Origin: DASWNP01 sp035537095
Lineage (GTDB): Bacteria > Acidobacteriota > Blastocatellia > Pyrinomonadales > Pyrinomonadaceae
Direction of reading: 5' to 3'
Assembly (NCBI GenBank): GCA_035537095.1
Contig: DATLMV010000089.1
Span: forward strand, 1 to 22,466
DNA length: 22,466 bases
The notes under the pieces were generated by a model. It saw only the letters and a list, made by a program, of their open reading frames with translations, did no database searches and had not been told where the DNA came from. Made by a program: the position numbers and the translations under genes. Of this stretch, positions 14,917 through 22,466 are shown piece by piece (the stretch's first letter is position 1; every line of letters begins with the position of its first letter).

Positions 14917-14945
14917 TTGACATTCGATAGTATTGTGTTTATATA
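14917..14945 (+). promoter_or_regulatory. Near-consensus sigma-70 promoter of the small basic protein gene
   Basis: TTGACA (14917-14922), a 17-nt spacer and TATATA (14940-14945) lie in a distinctly A/T-rich stretch (about 14885-15048) inside a GC-rich region. Start of transcription is expected near 14952, giving a leader of about 97 nt. The leader can form a 7-bp stem, CCACAAG (14977-14983) with CTTGTGG (15003-15009). Confidence 0.75.
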
Positions 14946-15048
14946 TCCCAACATGTTGTGCGCCATTTAGTCTGGGCCACAAGAAAAAAGTTCACACAGT
15001 ATCTTGTGGTTACGAGTAACTAAACTTAAAAAGGAGCAGGAACAACTT

Positions 15049-15195
15049 ATGGCAACTAAGAAAGCTGGTAGCAAAAAAGGCGGCGGCGGTTCACGCGGCG
15101 GCAGCGGCGGCGGCTCGAAAAAGGGCGGCTCGAAGGGCGGCGGCGGTTCGCGTGGCGGCGGCTCGAAAAAGGGCGGCGGCAAGAAAGGCAAGTAG
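15049..15195 (+). CDS. 48-residue Lys/Gly/Ser-rich basic protein
   Basis: Almost only Gly, Lys, Ser and Arg after MATKKAG, arranged as repeating GGGSRGG and GGGSKKGG units and ending GGGKKGK. There is no hydrophobic segment or signal peptide, so it should be cytoplasmic, disordered and strongly positively charged. This composition fits binding to nucleic acid: it recalls RGG-type tails and H1-like basic proteins, but I recognise no family. The start ATG 15049 follows AAGGAG at 15034-15039 and a nearer AGGA; a TTG at 15004 is in frame but upstream of both. A near-consensus promoter precedes it and a terminator follows about 115 nt after the stop, so it looks like a strongly expressed single gene. 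Confidence 0.8.
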   Translation: MATKKAGSKKGGGGSRGGSGGGSKKGGSKGGGGSRGGGSKKGGGKKGK

Positions 15196-15311
15196 TCAGC
15201 CTGTCACAAACCCTCGTCGAGGCACACGAGTCTCGGCGAATCAACTCCAAAGGTCAGGGAGCAACTTTTCAAGGCGCACACAAAACTCTACGGCCCGCGA
15301 GGGCTTTTCAA

Positions 15312-15357
15312 AAGGACGGCGGATGCTTTCAACAGCACGCCGTCCTTAACTTTTTTT
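15312..15357 (+). terminator. Rho-independent terminator after the small basic protein gene
   Basis: Stem AAGGACGGCG (15312-15321) with CGCCGTCCTT (15338-15347), a 16-nt loop, then a run of seven T at 15351-15357. A smaller GCCC/GGGC hairpin with a TTTT tail lies just before it. Confidence 0.8.
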
Positions 15358-15537
15358 ATCGGGGCGATACGTTTATCCAATCGGCGCTCGATCAACTCTA
15401 AAAGATGAGCGGCGACGTTGCTTCGGTTTGCAAGAGATGCTCATGTTGCGGCGGCTGTGCGGCAAATTGTTTATCTGCCCGCCTTTACATTGAAGACCGG
15501 AAGCGGTCTCAAATAAGATAGACGCCGCGAAGTTTTC

Positions 15538-15557
15538 AGCCAATGTTTATGCGGCTT
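15538..15557. repeat. Possible relic of the MITE-like element
   Basis: AGCCAATGTTTATGCGGCTT matches the interior of the 69-bp element at 16293-16312 (AGCCAATCTCTATGCGGCTC) at 17 of 20 positions. No intact inverted ends flank it; a CAGTTTGAA string at about 15635 matches part of the element end. Confidence 0.4.
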
Positions 15558-15705
15558 CCAACACTACGGAAGGTGTTTGTGAGAGCGGTTCCGGAATTGA
15601 TAAGCGTTGAAAGCTTCGGGTCATTTTAACGTCGCAGTTTGAACCGACTTTGCGGCTTGGATTAACGTCGCGGTTCGCGTCCAACTTCTCAAAGGTTATC
15701 TCTTT

Positions 15706-16206
15706 ATGCTCAACGTGGCGCTGGTCGAACCGGAGATTCCGCCCAACACGGGAAACATCGCGCGGCTGTGTGCGGCGACGCGGACGCCCTTGCACATCGT
15801 CGGCGTGGCGGGATTTCGTCTGGACGAGCGCGCGGTCAAACGCGCCGGTCTGGATTACTGGCCCGAGGTCTTGCTCCGCCAGCATCGCGATCTGGACGCG
15901 CTCGGCGCGGCCCTGCCCGGCGCGCGTTTCATCTATCTGACGACGAAGGTCGAGCGAAGTTATACGGACTGGCGTTTCGCTTCGAACGATTGTCTGGTGT
16001 TTGGTCGGGAGACGCGCGGGCTGCCGGAAGATTTGCTGCGCGCCAACAGCGAGCGTTGCCTGACGATACCAATGCTCAATCCGAAGGTGCGAAGCCTCAA
16101 TCTGGCGACCGCCGTCGCCATCGTCCTCTACGAAGCCCTCAGACAGACGGGCGCGTTTCAGTCGCCGTCAATCCCCGCAACCGAACAAGCGAAGCTACCG
16201 GAGTAG
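15706..16206 (+). CDS. trmL: tRNA (cytidine(34)-2'-O)-methyltransferase
   Basis: A 166-residue SPOUT-class methyltransferase that uses S-adenosylmethionine to methylate the wobble-position ribose of tRNA-Leu species. The family hallmarks are all present: NVALVEPEIPPNTGNIARLC at the N-terminus, then LVFGRETRGLPEDLL, and the knotted SAM-binding end with IPMLNPKVRSLNLATAVAIV and LYEALRQTG. Length matches the usual 155-165. The start ATG 15706 has AAAGG about 8 nt upstream and begins right at the conserved region. It is probably a single gene. Confidence 0.96.
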   Translation: MLNVALVEPEIPPNTGNIARLCAATRTPLHIVGVAGFRLDERAVKRAGLDYWPEVLLRQHRDLDALGAALPGARFIYLTTKVERSYTDWRFASNDCLVFGRETRGLPEDLLRANSERCLTIPMLNPKVRSLNLATAVAIVLYEALRQTGAFQSPSIPATEQAKLPE

Positions 16207-16259
16207 CAGCGTCAACCTCCCTTCCATATCTTAAACTTTTCCCTTCAACCCCGGCCCGA

Positions 16260-16344
16260 CGCCGCTGCATAGTGGGTCAGTTTGAAATTCCAAGCCAATC
16301 TCTATGCGGCTCACATTTTCAAACTGACACACTATGCGCCGCTG
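16260..16344. mobile_element. 69-bp MITE-like element with 8-bp target site duplication
   Basis: The element at 16268-16336 has inverted ends CATAGTGGGTCAGTTTGAAA (16268-16287) and TTTCAAACTGACACACTATG (16317-16336), which pair at 19 of 20 positions. It is flanked by perfect 8-bp direct repeats CGCCGCTG at 16260-16267 and 16337-16344. It is far too short to encode a transposase, so it would be a non-autonomous element moved in trans. The parent insertion sequence family cannot be named from this window. Confidence 0.8.
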
Positions 16345-16371
16345 TGGCGACGGGAGGAATTTTGCCCGACG

Positions 16372-16380
16372 TGGTATGAT
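16372..16380 (+). promoter_or_regulatory. Possible extended -10 promoter of typA
   Basis: TGGTATGAT gives an extended -10 element (TGN plus TATGAT) about 55 nt before the typA start, with no recognisable -35 at the usual distance. Confidence 0.35.
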
Positions 16381-16435
16381 GTTCGATTCTGCCGGTGCGC
16401 CTGTTGCGCGCCTTTTGCAACTGTGTAGGGGTGTT

Positions 16436-18253
16436 ATGACTCAAGATAGAATGAACATACGTAATATTGCGATTATCGCTCACGTTGACCACGGCAAGAC
16501 GACTCTGGTTGATGCGATGCTCAAGCAGGCCGGAACGTTTCGTGTGAACGAGCAGGTCAGAGACCGCGTGATGGACTCGATGGATTTGGAGCGCGAGCGC
16601 GGCATCACCATCATGGCGAAGAACGCGGCGGTGCGCTACGAGGGCGTCAAGATAAACATTCTGGACACGCCGGGCCACGCCGATTTCGGCGGCGAAGTGG
16701 AGCGCGTTCTGAAGATGGTTGACGGCGTGATGCTTTTGGTTGACGCGGCGGAAGGATGTCTGCCGCAGACGCGTTTCGTTCTGCGAAAGGCGTTGGAAGC
16801 GCGCCTGCCCGCCATCGCCGTCGTCAACAAGATTGACCGTCAGGACGCGCGGCCCGAAGAGGTGGTTGACGAGATTTACGATCTCTTCATTGACCTCGAC
16901 GCCTCCGACGAGCAGATTGACTTTCCGATTCTCTACGCCGTCTCGCGCGAGGGCGTGGCGAAGAAAAACCTGACCGACGAATCGAGCGACCTGCGCCCGC
17001 TCTTCGACCAGATACTTCAGACGATTCCGCCGCCGAAATCCCTGCGCGAAGACACGCTGCAACTGCTTGTCGCCAATCTCGACTACAGCGAGTATATCGG
17101 GCGGCTCGCCATCGGTCGCATCTTCGCGGGCGAGATTCGTTCGGGCGAGACGGTCGGGATCGTCAAACGCAACGGCGCGTTGGAGAAGATGCGCGTCAAG
17201 GAGTTGTACGTCTTCGAGGGCTTGAAGCGCGAGGCGGTGGAGCGCGCGGGCGTCGGCGACATCGTCGCGCTCGCGGGGATGGAGGGCATCGAAATCGGCG
17301 AGACCATCACGAGCGCGGATAACCCGCAGGCTCTGCCGGTCATCGCGGTTGACGAGCCGACCATCTCCATGATTTTCGGCGTCAACAATTCTCCCTTTTC
17401 CGGTCGTGAGGGAAAGTTCGTCACGTCCCGTCAGCTTAAAGAAAGACTCGACAGGGAAATCCTCTCGAACGTCGCCATCCGCGTCGAGCCGACCGAATCG
17501 CCCGACCAGTTCAAAGTCTCGGGACGCGGCGAACTGCAACTCGCCATCCTCATCGAGATGATGCGGCGCGAGGGCTACGAGCTACAGGTGTCGAAGCCGG
17601 AGGTCATCACGCGCGAGCGCGAAGGCAAGACGCTTGAGCCCATCGAACAGGTGGTCGTGGATTGTCCCGAAGAGTTCATCGGCGTCGTCACGGAGGCGAT
17701 GGGACGGCGCAAGGGACAGATGATGAAGATGGTCAATCACGGGACGGGGCGCGTGCGTCTGGAATTTGAAGCGCCCTCGCGCGGCCTCATCGGTTTCCGC
17801 AGCGAGTTTCTCACCGAGACGAAGGGCACGGGACTCCTCAACACGCTCTTTCTGCGTTGGGACGAATGGCAGGGCGCGATGCGCGGGCGCGCCACCGGCT
17901 CGCTCATCGCCGACCGCATGGGCGAAACGACCACCTACGCGCTCTTCAACCTACAGGAACGCGGCACGATGTTCGTGCGGCCCGGAACGAAAGTCTACGA
18001 GGGCATGATCGTCGGCGAGAACGCGCGCGCGGTTGATCTGGATGTCAACGCCATCAAGGAGAAGAAACTCACCAACATGCGCGCCGCCTCCGCCGACGAA
18101 GCCATGCGCCTCATCCCCGTCAAAGACCTCTCGCTCGAACAGGCGCTTGAATTTATCGCCGACGACGAACTCGTCGAAGTCACCCCGCAAACCACGCGCC
18201 TCCGCAAACGCGTCCTCAAATCCAACGAGCGACCCAAAAAGAAAGAGTCCTAA
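16436..18253 (+). CDS. typA: Translational GTPase TypA/BipA
   Basis: A 605-residue ribosome-associated GTPase of the EF-G/LepA family, needed for 50S assembly and growth under stress. The G motifs are clear: AHVDHGKTTLVDAML (G1), ERERGITI (G2), DTPGHADFGGEVERVL (G3), NKID (G4) and YAVSREG (G5). Domain II follows (about 200-290), then the EF-G-like domain with SGRGELQLAILIEMMRREGY and PEVITRE, and the BipA-specific C-terminal domain (GTKVYEGMIVGENARAVDLD, then NAIKEKKLTNMRAA). Length is typical (about 600-610). The start ATG 16436 has AGGGG about 5 nt upstream; the frame is open to an ATG at 16334, but that codon lies in the end of the inserted MITE-like element. Confidence 0.97.
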   Translation: MTQDRMNIRNIAIIAHVDHGKTTLVDAMLKQAGTFRVNEQVRDRVMDSMDLERERGITIMAKNAAVRYEGVKINILDTPGHADFGGEVERVLKMVDGVMLLVDAAEGCLPQTRFVLRKALEARLPAIAVVNKIDRQDARPEEVVDEIYDLFIDLDASDEQIDFPILYAVSREGVAKKNLTDESSDLRPLFDQILQTIPPPKSLREDTLQLLVANLDYSEYIGRLAIGRIFAGEIRSGETVGIVKRNGALEKMRVKELYVFEGLKREAVERAGVGDIVALAGMEGIEIGETITSADNPQALPVIAVDEPTISMIFGVNNSPFSGREGKFVTSRQLKERLDREILSNVAIRVEPTESPDQFKVSGRGELQLAILIEMMRREGYELQVSKPEVITREREGKTLEPIEQVVVDCPEEFIGVVTEAMGRRKGQMMKMVNHGTGRVRLEFEAPSRGLIGFRSEFLTETKGTGLLNTLFLRWDEWQGAMRGRATGSLIADRMGETTTYALFNLQERGTMFVRPGTKVYEGMIVGENARAVDLDVNAIKEKKLTNMRAASADEAMRLIPVKDLSLEQALEFIADDELVEVTPQTTRLRKRVLKSNERPKKKES

Positions 18254-18296
18254 ACCCCCAACGCAAGAGCTTTCAAAGATGCTCGGCTCACAAACT

Positions 18297-18334
18297 AAGA
18301 GGACGCGGCAACGATAAAGTTGCCGCGTCCTCTT
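18297..18334. terminator. Bidirectional terminator-like hairpin between typA and the convergent gene
   Basis: A perfect 16-bp stem, AAGAGGACGCGGCAAC (18297-18312) with GTTGCCGCGTCCTCTT (18319-18334), with a 6-nt loop, lies between the convergent stops at 18253 and 18414. The tails are only moderately T rich on either strand, so it may end or protect both transcripts. Confidence 0.75.
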
Positions 18335-18413
18335 CGCTTTCCAACAGTAAGAGCTTTATCTGAAAAGAGGCCGGAAGCGTGTGTTTTGGATTGGGCGGAT
18401 GCGCGTCGTTTTG

Positions 18414-18716
18414 TCAGCCGTACATCGCGAGTGCGATGAGGGCTAGGCCGTAGCCGAGGATGGTGAGGGCGAGGCTGAAGGGATAAATGAAGGGGTAGGC
18501 ACGCTTCGTCAAAAGATGGCAACAGTAAAAGCCGCAGCCCATGCCGCTGAAGAGGAGGCCGAAGCCGAGGACGACGAGAAAGGTTTCTCGCTTGTCGGGT
18601 TCGGCAGCCAGACCGACGAGTAGCGAACCGCCGATGAGCAGCGAGAACAGGCAGACGCCTCCGGCGACGAGAAGGTTGAGGGCGTCGTTAAATTCCTGTC
18701 CGCGTTTTTTAGTCAT
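18414..18716 (-). CDS. Small three-helix membrane protein
   Basis: A 100-residue protein with three predicted transmembrane segments at about 12-34 (LNLLVAGGVCLFSLLIGGSL), 44-66 (TFLVVLGFGLLFSGMGCGFY) and 75-97 (FSLALTILGYGLALIALAMY). A Cys-rich turn, CGFYCCH, lies at the end of helix 2. The start is set at ATG 18716 (MTKKRGQEF), which gives a short basic N-terminus; an in-frame extension to 18773 has no likeness to a membrane-protein N-terminus. I do not recognise the family. It is convergent with typA and shares a strand with a small acidic reading frame 107 bp upstream. Confidence 0.7.
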   Translation of the reverse strand: MTKKRGQEFNDALNLLVAGGVCLFSLLIGGSLLVGLAAEPDKRETFLVVLGFGLLFSGMGCGFYCCHLLTKRAYPFIYPFSLALTILGYGLALIALAMYG

Positions 18717-18823
18717 CGGATGATTGTCGAGCGACTTGCTCTCGCAAGCTCGTCGTGAATCACGCTCTCTCAAACTCGCTCCTGCGGTTGGTTGCGTCGG
18801 CGGCGGCGCACGTGCCGGTGATT

Positions 18824-18994
18824 TTATTCTGCGTCGGCGGGCGGTGTCATGCCGGTGTCGTCTTCGTCGGTTGCGGGATGATAGATTTCGTAGCCGGTGT
18901 CGTCGTCGTAGTAATAACTGCCGCGCGGGCGGTGTTCGCGTTCGGGGGGCGACCCTGTGCCGGTTTGTGTTGTATCATTTCGTCGCTCGTCCAT
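18824..18994 (-). CDS. Possible 56-residue acidic, Tyr-rich small protein
   Basis: From ATG 18994 (MDERRNDTTQTGTG) the frame encodes a hydrophilic, disordered-looking protein with PPEREHRPRGSYYYDDDTGY, then EIYHPATDEDD. This Asp/Glu/Tyr composition is unlike the Arg/Ala-rich shadow frames elsewhere in the window, which is the main reason for listing it. An in-frame TTG at 19012 would add six residues, and GGAG lies about 13 nt before the ATG. It is divergent from the amidotransferase gene, with start codons about 30 bp apart. No family recognised; it may be a chance frame. Confidence 0.45.
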   Translation of the reverse strand: MDERRNDTTQTGTGSPPEREHRPRGSYYYDDDTGYEIYHPATDEDDTGMTPPADAE

Positions 18995-19026
18995 CACGAA
19001 AAAGTGCTCCAATCGGAAGATGTCGT

Positions 19027-19899
19027 ATGTGCCGCTTTCTGGCTTACGCGGGCGCGCCGCTGTTGCTGGCCGACTTATTATATCGCCCGACCAACTCTTT
19101 AATCATGCAGAGCTACAAGGCGCGCGAACGCGCCGAGCCTCTGAACGGCGACGGGTTCGGCGCGGGCTGGTACGTGCCGGAGATTGACCCGACGCCGTGC
19201 GTGCAGCGTTCGGTGACGCCCGCTTGGTCGAACCGCAACCTGCAAAGCTTAGCAGAGAAGACGCGGACGACGAGCCTCTTCGCGCACGTCCGCGCGGCGA
19301 CGCCCGGCATGGCCGTGACGGAGGCGAACGTCCACCCGTTCAGCTACGACCGTTTCCTCTGGATGCACAACGGCTCGGTCGCGGGCTTTCACCAGATCAA
19401 ACGCCCCTTGCGCGACCAACTCAAAGACGAGTTCTACGGCATGATTCAGGGCACGACCGATTCCGAGCACGCCTTCGCGCTCTTTCTCAATAACCTGCAA
19501 GTCTCTTTCGGCGACGTGAGCGGCACGGAGATGCGCGGCGCGCTCGTCGAGACTATCAGGCAGCTTTTGGAGTTGACGCGCGCGGCGCAGATCGTCGAGC
19601 CTTCGTTCTGCAACTTCGCGGTGACGGACGGTCGCTCGCTCGTCGTCTCGCGCTTCTGTTCCGCCGAAGGCATCGAGGGCGCGTCGCTGCATTACTCGCG
19701 CGGCCATCGCTTTGAATGCCTGCCGGGCGGCCTCTGCGACATGCATTCGGTCGAGACGAGCGAGCAAGCGGCGGCGGTCATCGTCTCAAGCGAACGCCTG
19801 ACGGACGACCGCGACGACTGGCTCGACGTGCCGGATAATTCCACCATCACCGTCTCGCCCGACCTGAGCGTCCGGATAGACGGCATCCCGCTCTCTTAA
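19027..19899 (+). CDS. Class II glutamine amidotransferase, EgtC/YafJ-like
   Basis: A 290-residue Ntn-hydrolase. After removal of Met, Cys2 (MCRFLAYAG) becomes the N-terminal nucleophile that cleaves an amide of glutamine or a gamma-glutamyl conjugate. Supporting motifs are LNGDGFGAGWY, LFAHVRAATPGMAVTEANVH and HPFSYDRFLWMHNGSVAGF, with TDSEHAFALFL further on. These fit the DUF/GATase_4 group that includes E. coli YafJ and EgtC of ergothioneine synthesis. No egtA, egtB, egtD or egtE lies in the window, so an ergothioneine role is unproven. The start at 19027 is fixed by the need for Cys at position 2; GGAAG lies about 9 nt upstream. The frame is open to 18724 but that extension is Arg rich and meaningless. 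It is 85 bp before the peptidase gene. Confidence 0.92.
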   Translation: MCRFLAYAGAPLLLADLLYRPTNSLIMQSYKARERAEPLNGDGFGAGWYVPEIDPTPCVQRSVTPAWSNRNLQSLAEKTRTTSLFAHVRAATPGMAVTEANVHPFSYDRFLWMHNGSVAGFHQIKRPLRDQLKDEFYGMIQGTTDSEHAFALFLNNLQVSFGDVSGTEMRGALVETIRQLLELTRAAQIVEPSFCNFAVTDGRSLVVSRFCSAEGIEGASLHYSRGHRFECLPGGLCDMHSVETSEQAAAVIVSSERLTDDRDDWLDVPDNSTITVSPDLSVRIDGIPLS

Positions 19900-19984
19900 A
19901 GTGAGAAAAGGTCGCAGCGTGTCTTCGCGCAAGGATTTCATTCGACTCATACCCCGAAACATTTTGAAGGCGTCCGGCAAAACG

Positions 19985-22466
<2,482 letters not shown>

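Larger units (their letters stand above)
15196..15705. other. Spacer between the small basic protein gene and trmL
   Basis: About 510 bp. It holds the terminator at 15312-15357, a probable relic of a MITE-like element at 15538-15557, and a 14-bp direct repeat, TTAACGTCGC(A/G)GTT, at 15626-15639 and 15662-15675 (36-bp spacing, one difference). I see no credible gene and no clear trmL promoter. Confidence 0.5.

Noticed and set aside
16334..16435. Longer TypA starting at ATG 16334
   Set aside because: The codon lies in the end of the inserted MITE-like element and the added residues are not part of the family; ATG 16436 has a ribosome-binding site.
16319..17539. A 406-codon open frame on the minus strand opposite typA
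   Set aside because: It is a GC-driven antisense shadow: the opposite frame encodes a complete TypA with all GTPase motifs, and the antisense product has no recognisable domain.
18724..19026. Longer amidotransferase starting at 18724
   Set aside because: The family needs Cys as the second residue, which fixes the start at 19027; the extension is Arg-rich noise.

Overview
The window looks like a chromosomal segment of a high-GC member of the Acidobacteriota, most likely class Blastocatellia. This is inferred from the mix of a very large Oar-like TonB-dependent receptor with an N-terminal carboxypeptidase-regulatory domain, an S9 peptidase with a long WD40/PD40-like N-terminal half, a divergent PilN-PilO-PilP operon and heptamer repeats between genes. 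No ribosomal RNA or other phylogenetic marker is present, so the assignment is tentative.

Layout. Bases 1-7204 are minus strand: a partial secreted protein cut by the left edge, an HD-domain phosphohydrolase, the 1290-residue TonB-dependent receptor and GTP cyclohydrolase II (ribA). A divergent spacer leads to plus-strand genes: an FHA-GGDEF diguanylate cyclase, three small secreted proteins (8779-11001), a type IV pilus/secretion assembly operon (PilN, PilO, PilP-like, pseudopilin; 11566-14797), a 48-residue Lys/Gly/Ser-rich protein behind a near-consensus sigma-70 promoter, trmL and typA/bipA. Two small minus-strand genes follow (18414-18994), then a class II glutamine amidotransferase and an S9 prolyl-oligopeptidase-like enzyme cut by the right edge.

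How the genes relate. Much of the window concerns the cell envelope: the outer-membrane receptor, three exported proteins, a pilus alignment complex and an exported peptidase. A c-di-GMP synthase lies just upstream of the exported-protein cluster. The others are housekeeping genes (riboflavin synthesis, tRNA wobble modification, ribosome-associated GTPase).

The most unusual content is between genes. I see five kinds of repeat structure: three hairpins built from period-7 repeats of unrelated sequence (about 625-770, 2067-2143, 6433-6552); a six-copy 26-27 bp tandem array that starts at the diguanylate cyclase stop codon and ends in a promoter (8518-8672); a nested palindrome of six REP-like units (11162-11348); a 69-bp MITE-like element with 20-bp inverted ends and a perfect 8-bp target duplication just upstream of typA (16260-16344); and a probable decayed relative of that element upstream of trmL. 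The best candidate for an undescribed protein system is the three-gene exported cluster, in which two adjacent proteins share a core motif.
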